Of a DNA stretch of 64,000 nucleotides, positions 48,254 through 56,731 are shown in pieces; the stretch's first letter is position 1; each line of letters starts with the position of its first letter. The notes beneath the pieces are model-generated. The model had not been told where the DNA came from, made no database searches, and was given only the letters and a program-made list of their open reading frames with translations. Origin of the DNA: CAXMST01 sp963790085 (lineage in GTDB: Bacteria; Actinomycetota; Thermoleophilia; Solirubrobacterales; 70-9); assembly GCA_963790085.1 (NCBI GenBank), contig CAWBNH010000008.1, positions 62,001 to 126,000 of the forward strand. The letters run 5' to 3'. Position numbers and translations under genes: made by a program.

Positions 48254-48841
48254 CTAGTCCGCCTGCCGGGCGGTCAGGCCGAGCGCCTCCGCCTCGGCCT
48301 CGAGCGCGTCGATAACGCGCTGGATGTGCTCGGTCTCGTCCACACCCAGCTCCTCGATCGCGCGACGGATCTGGTCGCGGTCGACCTTGGCCGCGAACGA
48401 CGGCTGCTTGAGCTTCTTGCGCACCGACTTCACCTTCATGCCCTCGATGCCGGTGGGACGAACCAGGGCGCAGGCGGAGACGAAGCCGCTGAGCTCGTCG
48501 ACGGCGAACAGGGTCTTCGCCATCCGGCTCTCGCGCGGGACGCCGAGGAACTCGGCGTGGCCGGCAACGGCATCGATCACGTCCGCCGGGTAGCCCAGCT
48601 TCTCGAGCTCGGCCAGCGCGAACCGCGGGTGGCCGGTGTCGAGGTCCGGGTACCGCTCGTAATCGAGATCGTGGACCAGCCCGGTGACCGCGTAGCGCTC
48701 CTCGTCCTCGCCCCAGATCCGCGCGTATGAACGCATGCAGGCCTCGACCGCCAGCGCATGCTTGCGCAGCGAGTCGGACTCGGTCCACTCGCAGAGCAGC
48801 TGGTAGGCCTGCTCTCGGGTCGGCTCGCTGGTCTCGCTCAC
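48254..48841 (-). CDS. HD-domain phosphohydrolase-like protein
   Basis: 195 residues. The HD metal ligands are His in LRKHALAVEAC (about 28), the His-Asp pair in TGLVHDLDYERYPD (about 57), and a downstream Asp in LFAVDELSGFV. Members hydrolyse nucleotides or phosphate esters; this short form (hydrolase of the HDIG type) has no recognised partner domain. It is the first gene of the long minus-strand run ending in livF. The GTG start lies 22 bp from divergent murA, with TAGAGT 8 nt upstream. Confidence 0.85.
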   Translation of the reverse strand: MSETSEPTREQAYQLLCEWTESDSLRKHALAVEACMRSYARIWGEDEERYAVTGLVHDLDYERYPDLDTGHPRFALAELEKLGYPADVIDAVAGHAEFLGVPRESRMAKTLFAVDELSGFVSACALVRPTGIEGMKVKSVRKKLKQPSFAAKVDRDQIRRAIEELGVDETEHIQRVIDALEAEAEALGLTARQAD

Positions 48842-48848
48842 GAGTGGC

Positions 48849-48855
48849 TACTCTA
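48849..48855. promoter_or_regulatory. Shared divergent -10 element of murA and the HD gene
   Basis: The 7-mer TACTCTA serves both strands. On plus, TACTCT (48849-48854) is 9 nt before murA TTG 48864. On minus, TAGAGT (48855-48850) is 8 nt before GTG 48841. The two polymerase sites overlap almost completely, so the promoters should be mutually exclusive and both messages leaderless. Confidence 0.55.
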
Positions 48856-48863
48856 GCCCGGCC

Positions 48864-50168
48864 TTGGAGAAGTTCGTCATTCAGGGCGGCGTACCACTCT
48901 CTGGCGAGATCGTCGCCGCCGGAAACAAGAACGCGGCTCTGCCGCTGCTCGCTGCCTGCCTGCTCACCGAGGAGGACGTGGTCCTGCGCAACATCCCCCG
49001 GATCCGCGACGTCGAGGCGCAGATCGGGCTGCTGGAGACGATGGGCGTGGAGATCGAGTGGCTTGGCCCGGGGGACCTCAGGCTGCGTGCGGCGACCCTC
49101 GGTGATCACTTCGTCGACGAGAACCTCGCCGCGCGGATCCGCGCCTCGTTCCTGCTCGCGGGGCCGCTGCTCGCGAGGTTCGGCGAGGTTCGGATGCCGC
49201 CGCCGGGGGGCGACACGATCGGCCGCCGCCGGCTCGACCCCCATCTCGACGCGTTCATCGATCTCGGGGCCCGGGTGAGCGGCGAGCGAATGATCGAGAT
49301 CTCCTCACCGAACGGGCTCTCGCCGTGCTCGATCTTCATGGACGAGCCGTCGGTGATGGGCACCGAGAACGCGTTGATGGCCGCCGCCCTGACCGAGGGC
49401 CCGACGACGATCGCCAACGCCGCCTCCGAGCCGCACGTCCAGGACCTCGCCCGGCTCTTGACGAAGATGGGCGCGCAGGTCGATGGAATTGGCTCGAACG
49501 TGATGACCGTCCACGGCCGCGACAAGCTCGGCGGCGCCGAGCACCGGATCTGCCCCGACCACATCGAGGTCGGCAGCTTCATGGCTCTCGCGGCCGCGAC
49601 CGGGGGTGATCTCCGGATCCGCGACGCGGGGCCCGACGACCTCTACATGATTCGCCGCCAGTTCGGCCGCCTCGGGCTGAAGACCGTGGTCGAGGGGGAG
49701 GACGTCCTCGTCCCGCCCGACCAGACGCTGGCCGTGCGCGACGACCTCGGCGATGCGATTCCCAAGATCGACGATGGACCGTGGCCCGCCTTTCCGGCCG
49801 ACCTGACCTCGATCGCGCTGGCGCTGGCCACCCAGGTCGAGGGCACGATCCTGATCTTCGAGAAGATGTTCGAGAACCGGCTCTTCTTCACCGACAAGCT
49901 GGTCGCGATGGGCGCCCGGATCACCCTCTGCGATCCCCATCGAGCGATCGTCAGCGGCCCGAGCCGTCTCCACGGAGAGCGCCTCGAGAGCCCCGACATC
50001 CGCGCCGGCATGGCGATGCTGATCGCTGCGCTGGCGGCCGACGGGCCGTCGGAGATCGGCAACATCCTGCAGATCGACCGGGGCTACGAACGGATCGACG
50101 AGCGCCTGCGGGCGCTGGGCGCCCGCATCGAGCGTGTCGCGGTCGAGCCGGTCATCACCCCGGTCTAG
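48864..50168 (+). CDS. murA: UDP-N-acetylglucosamine 1-carboxyvinyltransferase
   Basis: 434 residues. It transfers enolpyruvate from PEP to UDP-GlcNAc, the first committed peptidoglycan step. Conserved parts include GGVPLSGEIVAAGNKNAALPLLA, the substrate loop, and GDLRIRDAGPDDLYMIRRQF. The active-site loop reads PPPGGDTIGRRRLD, so the usual Cys (E. coli Cys115) is Asp117 (codon GAC 49212-49214). In known MurAs this change keeps activity but abolishes covalent fosfomycin binding. The TTG start is forced by homology at residue 3 and by the upstream -10. Confidence 0.93.
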   Translation: MEKFVIQGGVPLSGEIVAAGNKNAALPLLAACLLTEEDVVLRNIPRIRDVEAQIGLLETMGVEIEWLGPGDLRLRAATLGDHFVDENLAARIRASFLLAGPLLARFGEVRMPPPGGDTIGRRRLDPHLDAFIDLGARVSGERMIEISSPNGLSPCSIFMDEPSVMGTENALMAAALTEGPTTIANAASEPHVQDLARLLTKMGAQVDGIGSNVMTVHGRDKLGGAEHRICPDHIEVGSFMALAAATGGDLRIRDAGPDDLYMIRRQFGRLGLKTVVEGEDVLVPPDQTLAVRDDLGDAIPKIDDGPWPAFPADLTSIALALATQVEGTILIFEKMFENRLFFTDKLVAMGARITLCDPHRAIVSGPSRLHGERLESPDIRAGMAMLIAALAADGPSEIGNILQIDRGYERIDERLRALGARIERVAVEPVITPV

Positions 50169-50233
50169 GGTCTGTCTCTAGCCTTCCCGCGAGGGCCGGC
50201 GCCACAGCGGCGCGCCGGACCGCCGGAGATGCC

Positions 50234-51235
50234 ATGACACATCCGATCCCCCAAGGCACACGAGACATCCTTCCCGACGAGATGCGCGAGCTGCGGCGCA
50301 TCGAGGCTGTCTTGCGCTCGCTGTTCGAGTCGCGTGGCTACGGTGAGGTCTCGACGCCGGCGATCGAGTTCAACGACGTGCTGGCCCTCGGCGACGAGCG
50401 GTCGATGGACTCGGCCTACCGGTTCTTCGATCACTCGGGAGGGCTACTCGCACTCCGAGGCGACATGACGATCCCGATCGCCCGGCTCGCGGCTGATCGG
50501 CTGGGCGAGGCGAGCCTGCCCTACCGTCTGCACTACGCCGGGGACGGCTTCCGCGCGGTCAGCCCGCAGCGCGGGCAGCTTCGCGAGTTCCGCCAGGTTG
50601 GGGTCGAGCTGATCGGGGCCGATGCGCCGGGCGGCACGGTCGAGGTCGTTGAACTGCTCGTCGCTGCGCTGGACGCCGTCGGCCTCAACCGGGCCGTCGT
50701 CGGCCTCGGCGACGCCGACCTATTCCGTCAGCTGCTCGAAGAGCTCGCGGTCGAGGGGGCGGCCCGCAATCGGATCCTCGACCGCCTGGCGGCTCATGAT
50801 CTGGTCGCAATCGAAGCGGAGGCGGGGGACCTCGCCGGCCTCGGCGACACCGAGCGCGAGCTGATCGTCCGGCTCTCCAGCCTCCGGGGCGGCGCCGACG
50901 TGCTCGAGGAGGCACACCGGATCGGCGGGGCTGCCCTCGAACGGGCCACGAGCCGCCTGGCGGAGACCTACTCGAAGCTCTCAGAGAGCGGGATCGCCGA
51001 CCGCGTCCAGCTCGACTTCGGGCTTCTGCGCGACCTCGGCTACTACACCGGCGCGATCCTCGAGGTCTATGACCCCGCCGTCGGCCAGATCATCGGCGGG
51101 GGCGGCCGCTACGACGGCTTGATGAGTCGCTTCGGCAGGCAACTTCCCGCCGCCGGGTTCGCTCTCTACCTGGAGCGCGTGCATATCGCCCAGGCCGAGG
51201 AGGAGCGCATCGCCCGCGAGGGGGGCGCCGGATGA
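50234..51235 (+). CDS. hisZ: ATP phosphoribosyltransferase regulatory subunit
   Basis: 333 residues, a histidyl-tRNA synthetase paralogue lacking the anticodon domain. IPQGTRDILPDEMRELRRIE, the RGDMTIPIARLAADR motif, FRQVGVELIG and LGYYTGAILEVYDP mark the class II core. It forms a hetero-octamer with short HisG and confers His feedback. It overlaps hisG by 4 bp (ATGA), and the following HisG is the short form, which requires HisZ. CCGGAG precedes ATG 50234. Confidence 0.93.
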   Translation: MTHPIPQGTRDILPDEMRELRRIEAVLRSLFESRGYGEVSTPAIEFNDVLALGDERSMDSAYRFFDHSGGLLALRGDMTIPIARLAADRLGEASLPYRLHYAGDGFRAVSPQRGQLREFRQVGVELIGADAPGGTVEVVELLVAALDAVGLNRAVVGLGDADLFRQLLEELAVEGAARNRILDRLAAHDLVAIEAEAGDLAGLGDTERELIVRLSSLRGGADVLEEAHRIGGAALERATSRLAETYSKLSESGIADRVQLDFGLLRDLGYYTGAILEVYDPAVGQIIGGGGRYDGLMSRFGRQLPAAGFALYLERVHIAQAEEERIAREGGAG

Positions 51236-51912
51236 GCCCCGCCGGGGTCGAGATCGCCCACCGGCGCGCCCGGGACGGGCGCATGCGGCTGGCGCTACCC
51301 CGCGGCGCGTTGTTCGAGGGCAGCCTCTCGATGCTCGATCGGGCCGGCTTCGACACCTCCGGGCCGCGCGGCGGCTCGCGATCGCTGATCTTCGACCTCG
51401 ACGGCTTGACGATCGTCACCATGCGGCCCTCCGATGTCCCCACCTACGTCGAGGCGGGCGCCGCCGACCTCGGCGTCACCGGCAAGGACGTCCTCGACGA
51501 GCAGAGCGACCGGGCCGTCTACGAGCTGGCCGACCTCGGTTTCGGCCGCTGCAGGATGGTGCTTGCGGCGATCGCGGACGACGACAGCCTCGAGCGATCG
51601 GCGAAACGCCTCGGCTTCATGCGGATCGCGACCAAGTACCGGGGGATCGCCGAGCGCTACTTCGAGCGCACCGGTCGCCAGGCGGAGGTGATCGAGGTCA
51701 AGGGCTCGGTCGAGCTGGCGCCGCTGGTCGGCCTCGCCGATGGGATAGTCGACCTGGTCGACACCGGCCGAACGATGCGCGAGAACGGCCTCGAGGAGCG
51801 GGAGCAGATCTCGATCTCCACCGCACGACTGATCGCCAACCGGGTCGCCCACAAGCTCCGCGTCGACGAGATCGACGCGATGGTCGAGCGACTCCGCCAG
51901 GCGGCACCGTGA
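51232..51912 (+). CDS. hisG: ATP phosphoribosyltransferase, short form
   Basis: 226 residues, without the C-terminal ACT-like domain of long HisG. It catalyses ATP plus PRPP to phosphoribosyl-ATP, the first His step. MRLALPRGALFEGS at about 18, GVTGKDVLDEQ, and the PRPP loop GIVDLVDTGRTMRENGL are present. The first ~17 residues before MRLALPRG are an unusual extension; a second start at ATG 51283 would remove it. It overlaps hisD by 4 bp. Confidence 0.94.
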   Translation: MSPAGVEIAHRRARDGRMRLALPRGALFEGSLSMLDRAGFDTSGPRGGSRSLIFDLDGLTIVTMRPSDVPTYVEAGAADLGVTGKDVLDEQSDRAVYELADLGFGRCRMVLAAIADDDSLERSAKRLGFMRIATKYRGIAERYFERTGRQAEVIEVKGSVELAPLVGLADGIVDLVDTGRTMRENGLEEREQISISTARLIANRVAHKLRVDEIDAMVERLRQAAP

Positions 51913-53192
51913 GAACGGAACGGCTCGACTGGGACGGGGCCGACGCCGACGCCCTCGCCGCGAAACTCCGCGCCGACGCCGCGACCCCGCCGGAGATCGC
52001 CGCCGGAGCGGCCGCGATCGTCGCCGATGTGCGCACCGGGGGTGACGCCCGACTGCTCGAGCTCTGCGAGCAGCTCGACGGCGCCCGCCCGCAGCAGCTC
52101 GAGCTCTCCGCCGAGCGGCGTGCCGCTCTTGCCGCGGGAGTCCCGACTCCCCTCCGGGAAGCACTCGAGAGCGCCGCGGCGAACATCCGCGCCGTCGCCG
52201 AGGCGCAGCTGCCGCACGGGGCAACGGTCGTCAACCCCGGCCAGGGCCAGAGCATCACGATCGCCCGGGTCCCGATCCGCTCCGCGGCGGTCTATGTCCC
52301 AGGCGGCCGAGCCGCCTACCCCTCGACGGTCCTGATGGGCGTGATCCCCGCCCGGGCGGCGGGCGTGAAGCGGGTCGTGGTCGCCTCGCCGGCGGGAGCC
52401 GACGGCGCGCCCGCCGCTGAGGTCGTCGCGGCCTGCGAGATCGCCGGAGTCGACTCCGTCTACGCGATCGGCGGGGCCCAGGCGGTCGGCGCCCTCGCCT
52501 ACGGAACCGAGAGCGTTCCCGCCGTGGACCTGATCGCCGGCCCCGGCGGCCCCTGGGTCCAGGAGGCGAAGCTCGCCGTCGCCAGGGTGGTCGGTATCGA
52601 CGGGTACGCCGGCCCGTCGGAGATCGTCGTGGTCACCGACGGCACGGCCGACGAGCGCTGGCTCGCGCTCGATATCTGCGCTCAGGCCGAGCACGGCGAT
52701 GACGGCCTCTTCGTCGCGATCGGCATCGGGCCGGCTGCGCTCGAATCGCTGCCGGCTGCGCTCGAGCGTGTCGCAAGTCAGTCCGCAGGTGTCGCCGACG
52801 CGCGCGTCGCGGCGGTCTCCGCCCCCACCCGGGAGGCTGCGGTCGAGCTCGCGGACGCGCTCGCCCCCGAGCACCTGCAGCTCGCCTGCGAGGATCCGGA
52901 TGCGCTGGTCGGCCGCGTCGAGCGCGCGGGCTGCGTTCTGATCGGCGCCGATAGCGCCACCGCCTTTGGTGACTACGCCGCCGGCTCGAACCACATACTC
53001 CCGACCGGTGGCGCCGGCCGCTTCACGGGGCCGCTCGGCCCGGATACCTTTCTGCGCACGATCAGCACCGTGCGAATGACTTCCGAGGCCGCCGTCGAAC
53101 TGGGGCCCGTGGTCGACGAGATCGCCCGCGCAGAGGGCTATGCCGTGCATGCAGCGTCAGCCCTGGCCCGGGCCGGCGGCAAGCGAGGCTGA
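51909..53192 (+). CDS. hisD: Histidinol dehydrogenase
   Basis: 427 residues. It makes the last two oxidations of histidinol to histidine. VYVPGGRAAYPSTVLMGVIPA, YAIGGAQAVGALAYGTE, the zinc-site DICAQAEHGDDG and EHLQLACEDPD, and NHILPTGGAGRFTGPLG are in order. One variation: the usual GPGNxYV reads GPGGPWV. GTG start overlapping hisG (GTGA). Confidence 0.95.
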   Translation: MRTERLDWDGADADALAAKLRADAATPPEIAAGAAAIVADVRTGGDARLLELCEQLDGARPQQLELSAERRAALAAGVPTPLREALESAAANIRAVAEAQLPHGATVVNPGQGQSITIARVPIRSAAVYVPGGRAAYPSTVLMGVIPARAAGVKRVVVASPAGADGAPAAEVVAACEIAGVDSVYAIGGAQAVGALAYGTESVPAVDLIAGPGGPWVQEAKLAVARVVGIDGYAGPSEIVVVTDGTADERWLALDICAQAEHGDDGLFVAIGIGPAALESLPAALERVASQSAGVADARVAAVSAPTREAAVELADALAPEHLQLACEDPDALVGRVERAGCVLIGADSATAFGDYAAGSNHILPTGGAGRFTGPLGPDTFLRTISTVRMTSEAAVELGPVVDEIARAEGYAVHAASALARAGGKRG

Positions 53193-53202
53193 GGAGGAGA
53201 CG

Positions 53203-53793
53203 GTGGCGAGGCGGAGTCGAATCGAGCGCAGGACGAAGGAGACCGAGGTCAGCCTCGCCCTCGACCTCGATGGAGGTGAGCTGCGGGTCGAGACCGGTGT
53301 CGGCTTCTTCGACCACATGCTGGAGCTGCTCGGACGCCACGGTCACCTTGGCCTCGAGGCGCGCGCCGAAGGCGACCTCGAGACCGGCGCTCACCACACG
53401 GTCGAGGACGTCGGGATCGCACTCGGCCAGGCGCTCGACGAGGCGCTCGGCGATCGGGCCGGCATCCGCCGCTACGCGCACACCGAGGTGCCGATGGACG
53501 AGGCGCTGGCCCGCTGCTCGCTGGATATCTCCGGTCGGCCCTTCTTCCTCTTCGAGTCGAACCTGCCGTCGCTCTCGATCGCCGGCTTCGACACCGAGCT
53601 CTGCGAGGAGTTCTTCCGAGCCGTGGCTACCAACGCGAGGCTGACGCTGCACCTCACCAACCCTTACGGATCGAATGCGCACCACATGATCGAGGCCTGC
53701 TTCAAGGCCTTCGCAAGGGCCCTTCGCCATGCGGTCTCGATCGACCCGGATGAGACGGGCGTCCCCTCGACGAAGGGCACGCTGACCGACTGA
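53203..53793 (+). CDS. hisB: Imidazoleglycerol-phosphate dehydratase
   Basis: 196 residues, monofunctional. The metal-binding His clusters FFDHMLELLGRHG, THHTVEDVGI-like (AHHTVEDVGIALG) and NAHHMIEACFKAFARAL are intact. The GTG start at 53203 is set by GAGGAGGAG about 6 nt upstream, 10 nt after hisD; the longer in-frame N-terminus is not used. Confidence 0.95.
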   Translation: MARRSRIERRTKETEVSLALDLDGGELRVETGVGFFDHMLELLGRHGHLGLEARAEGDLETGAHHTVEDVGIALGQALDEALGDRAGIRRYAHTEVPMDEALARCSLDISGRPFFLFESNLPSLSIAGFDTELCEEFFRAVATNARLTLHLTNPYGSNAHHMIEACFKAFARALRHAVSIDPDETGVPSTKGTLTD

Positions 53794-53819
53794 CCGCAAC
53801 GATCGGCTGCGGTCCGGTT

Positions 53820-53825
53820 TAGCTT
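53820..53825 (+). promoter_or_regulatory. Putative -10 hexamer of the glycosidase gene
   Basis: TAGCTT is 6 nt before ATG 53832; there is no ribosome binding site. Confidence 0.35.
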
Positions 53826-53831
53826 GTGGGA

Positions 53832-54956
53832 ATGCCTCTCGTACCCTCGCCAAGGATGCTCCCGCCGACCGGGCGCCGTCGCGTGCTCGGCCTCGCCGGC
53901 GCACTCGCTCTGGTGCTGATCGGCCTCACCGCCTTCACGGCGGCGGCTGAGGCGGCCGTGCCGCGGTCGTTCTTCGGGCTCAGCGCGGTGCGGCCCACGG
54001 CATCGGACTTCGAGCGCATGGGGGAGAGCGGCGCGGGCAGCTTTCGGATCGAGATCTCCTGGCCTGCGGTCGCTGCCAAGAAGAACCAGCCGCTGAACTG
54101 GGCCGGGACCGACGGTCGCTTCCTCAACGCCGCAGCAGCCGGCCTCGAGCCGGTTCCGATCGTCTTCGGGACCCCGAAGTTCATCAGCGGAGACGGCCGA
54201 CACATCCGCGGCCCGGTCCGGGGCCGCGGGCAGCGGCAGGCCTGGGAGCAGTTCATCGAGGCGGCGGTGCAGCGCTACGGACCGAACGGCGACTTCTGGG
54301 TCGAGCATCCGACTCTCGACGCGGGATTGGCGCCGGGTCGATGGATCATCTGGAACGAGCAGAACGCCCGCACCTTCTGGTACCCGGCCGCGGATCCGGC
54401 TGCCTACGCGAAGCTGCTGCGCGCAACTCGGCGGGGTGTGGACCGCGTCGACCCCTCGGTCGAGCTGATCGTCGGGGGCATGTACGGCTTCCCGCGCAGC
54501 TCGAAGTCGATGACCGCGAAGTCGTTCCTCAGGCGGCTCTATCGGGAACCCAACGCCAAGCAGCTGATCGACGGCGTCTCGGTTCATCCCTACGCGAGCG
54601 GCATCGGGGGCGTCGAGCGGCAGGTCAGGGATCTGCGGCGGGTGATGGACCAAGCCGGCGACCGTCGCGCCCATCTCTACATCGGGGAGACCGGATGGGC
54701 CTCCGGGGGGCCGAAACGGAGCTTCCTCGTCAAGAACCGGGCGAAGCAGGCGAAGCTACTGAAGCGCTCGTACAGGCTGTTCCTCGAGCGCCGTCGGAGC
54801 TGGAACGTGGAGGTGGTCTTCTGGTTCACGTGGCGGGACTACCCGGAGGACCCGATCTGCAATTGGTGTCCGCAGGCCGGCCTGCTCACAAAGCGCGGCA
54901 AGCCGAAGCCGTCCAGCGAGGCATTCGAGACCCTGATCGACCGGAAGGTCCGCTAG
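53832..54956 (+). CDS. Secreted glycoside hydrolase-like protein (clan GH-A fold)
   Basis: 374 residues. A signal peptide (RRRVLGLAGALALVLIGLTAFTAAAEAA) precedes a TIM-barrel with the acid/base Glu in RWIIWNEQNARTFWYP (about 178) and the nucleophile Glu in HLYIGETGWASGG (about 285), as in GH39/GH5-type glycosidases. It probably acts on polysaccharide outside the cell. It interrupts the his gene run between hisB and hisH and has its own putative promoter. The exact family and substrate are undetermined. Confidence 0.8.
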   Translation: MPLVPSPRMLPPTGRRRVLGLAGALALVLIGLTAFTAAAEAAVPRSFFGLSAVRPTASDFERMGESGAGSFRIEISWPAVAAKKNQPLNWAGTDGRFLNAAAAGLEPVPIVFGTPKFISGDGRHIRGPVRGRGQRQAWEQFIEAAVQRYGPNGDFWVEHPTLDAGLAPGRWIIWNEQNARTFWYPAADPAAYAKLLRATRRGVDRVDPSVELIVGGMYGFPRSSKSMTAKSFLRRLYREPNAKQLIDGVSVHPYASGIGGVERQVRDLRRVMDQAGDRRAHLYIGETGWASGGPKRSFLVKNRAKQAKLLKRSYRLFLERRRSWNVEVVFWFTWRDYPEDPICNWCPQAGLLTKRGKPKPSSEAFETLIDRKVR

Positions 54957-54990
54957 CGACCCGCCCGCAAATGCCGCCCCAGGGCTGGCC

Positions 54991-54996
54991 TAAGAT
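54991..54996 (+). promoter_or_regulatory. Putative -10 hexamer of hisH
   Basis: TAAGAT is 7 nt before GTG 55004. It would give the hisH-hisA-ORF-hisF block its own leaderless start after the glycosidase gene. Confidence 0.45.
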
Positions 54997-55003
54997 CACC
55001 CGG

Positions 55004-55657
55004 GTGAGAACTCGAATCGGCATCGTCAACTACGGAATGGGGAACCTGCGCTCGGTCGAGAAGGCGCTCGAGCGAGTCGGGGCCGAGCCGCTGATCAGCG
55101 CCGAGCCGTCGCAGCTCGACCGTGCGTCGGGGTTGCTGCTGCCCGGCGTCGGCGCCTTCCCCCGGGCAATGGGGAGAATCCGTGAGCAGGGGCTCGACAC
55201 CTACCTGCGGGATCGGGCGCGGGCGGAGACCCCGATCCTCGGCGTCTGCCTCGGCATGCAGCTGCTGTTCGAGTCCTCGGACGAGCACGGCGGCGGCACC
55301 GGGCTCGGCCTGCTGCCGGGGCCGGTGAGCCGGCTTCAGGCGCCGGGGCTGAAGCTGCCCCACATCGGTTGGTCGCCGGTGCGGGTCGAGGGCGAGGCCC
55401 CCCTGCTCAGCGGCCTCGCCGACGGCGAGCCGTTCTACTTCGTGCACAGCTACGCGCCCCAGCCGGAGCCGGCCGAGCTGCTCGCCACCGCCGACTATGG
55501 GGAGCGCTTCGCAGCCGTGGTCGGCCGCCACCCCGTCTACGGGGCCCAATTCCACCCTGAGAAGTCGAGCTCCGCGGGACTGCGGCTGCTTGCCGGCTTT
55601 GCCTCGATCAGCGCACCGGTGGCGATCGGCTCCGGGGCCCGGGGGCGCGATGTCTGA
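55004..55657 (+). CDS. hisH: Imidazole glycerol phosphate synthase glutaminase subunit
   Basis: 217 residues, class I glutamine amidotransferase. The nucleophile Cys is in GVCLGMQLLFESS, the catalytic His/Glu pair in GAQFHPEKSS, and IVNYGMGNLRSV is at the N-terminus. It supplies ammonia to HisF. GTG start; it overlaps hisA by 8 bp. The last ~15 residues (APVAIGSGARGRDV) extend beyond the usual end. Confidence 0.95.
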   Translation: MRTRIGIVNYGMGNLRSVEKALERVGAEPLISAEPSQLDRASGLLLPGVGAFPRAMGRIREQGLDTYLRDRARAETPILGVCLGMQLLFESSDEHGGGTGLGLLPGPVSRLQAPGLKLPHIGWSPVRVEGEAPLLSGLADGEPFYFVHSYAPQPEPAELLATADYGERFAAVVGRHPVYGAQFHPEKSSSAGLRLLAGFASISAPVAIGSGARGRDV

Positions 55658-56450
55658 GCCGGCGGGCGAGATCGCGGATCGCACGGCCGGCGGCAGGACG
55701 CTGACCCTGTACCCGGCCGTCGACATCCGTGGTGGCAGGGCGGTGCGGCTGCTGCGGGGCGACTACGGGCGCGAGACGACCTACGACGCCGATCCCCTCG
55801 ACGCCGCGCAGCGCTGGCAGGACGGCGGTGCGGCGATGCTCCACGTCGTCGACCTCGACGGTGCCCGCTCGGGTCGGCCGCAGAACCTCGACCTGATCGA
55901 GCGGCTCGCCGGGGGGCTGCGGATCCCGGTCCAGGTCGGCGGCGGGTTGCGCGATGCCGCTGCCGTCGATGCGGTGCTTGCCGCCGGTGCGGCGAGGGCC
56001 GTGCTCGGCACCCGCGCACAGCGCGATCCCGGTTTCGTCGGCGAGCTTGCCGCCACGCACGGTCCCGAGCGGATCGTCGCCTCGGTCGACGCGCGGGCCG
56101 GCCGGGTCGCGATCGAGGGCTGGGCCGAGGCGACCGACGCCAGGGCGCCAGAGCTGATCGGCGTGCTTTCGGGGCTCGGGGTGGAGCGCTTCGTCTACAC
56201 GCCGGTCGAGGTCGACGGTACGCTCGCCGGACCCGGGATCACCGGCCTCGCCGAGGTCGCCGCCGCCTGCGCGGACGCGGAGGCCGAGCTGATCTACTCG
56301 GGCGGCGTCGGCTCCCTGGACGATCTGCGATCGCTGGCGGCGTTGCGGATGCCGGCAATCGGGGGCGTGATCGTCGGCCGGGCGCTCTACGAGCAGCGCT
56401 TCACCGTGCCCGAGGCCGTCGCCGCGCTGGGCTCGGAGGCAGGCCGATGA
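55650..56450 (+). CDS. hisA: Phosphoribosylformimino-5-aminoimidazole carboxamide ribotide isomerase
   Basis: 266 residues, (beta-alpha)8 barrel. The catalytic Asp is in LYPAVDIRGGRAVRLLRGDY (about 25), the second in ASVDARAGRVAIEGW, and phosphate loops are GGGLRD and SGGVGSLDDL. An N-terminal ~18-residue extension precedes the core. It might also serve as PriA (Trp pathway), as in some actinobacteria, but this cannot be told from the sequence here. ATGA overlap with the next small ORF. Confidence 0.93.
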   Translation: MSEPAGEIADRTAGGRTLTLYPAVDIRGGRAVRLLRGDYGRETTYDADPLDAAQRWQDGGAAMLHVVDLDGARSGRPQNLDLIERLAGGLRIPVQVGGGLRDAAAVDAVLAAGAARAVLGTRAQRDPGFVGELAATHGPERIVASVDARAGRVAIEGWAEATDARAPELIGVLSGLGVERFVYTPVEVDGTLAGPGITGLAEVAAACADAEAELIYSGGVGSLDDLRSLAALRMPAIGGVIVGRALYEQRFTVPEAVAALGSEAGR

Positions 56451-56731
56451 GCCTGCTCGGAGCGGCGGCGCGATCGGGGATGCGATGGACCGTCTGGGCC
56501 AGGGTGCTGATCCTCGCCGAGATCGCGCTGGCGGTCAAGCGGCACCTGGATCGGCTCGACGATCCCGAGCGCCGGGACCTACAGCGCATCGTCCGCAAGT
56601 CGAAGGGACGGCCGTCGAACCTCAGCGGCCGCGAGCGGGAGCGGCTCGCCGAGATCGTCTCGAAGCTCGAGCCATCGGTCCTCGCCCGTGAGGTGTCGAG
56701 CGCCGCGTCCCCCTGGCGGCGCCGGCCGTGA
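56447..56731 (+). CDS. Small conserved-looking protein inside the his operon
   Basis: 94 residues. It overlaps hisA by 4 bp (ATGA) and hisF by 4 bp (GTGA), so it is translated in chain with both. The N-terminal helix (WTVWARVLILAEIALAVKRHLDRL) is amphipathic or membrane-seeking; the middle is basic (IVRKSKGRPSNLSGRERERLAEIVSKLE). I do not know the family. Double coupling suggests it is real and stoichiometric with HisA/HisF, though it may be a structural hitchhiker. Confidence 0.78.
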   Translation: MSLLGAAARSGMRWTVWARVLILAEIALAVKRHLDRLDDPERRDLQRIVRKSKGRPSNLSGRERERLAEIVSKLEPSVLAREVSSAASPWRRRP

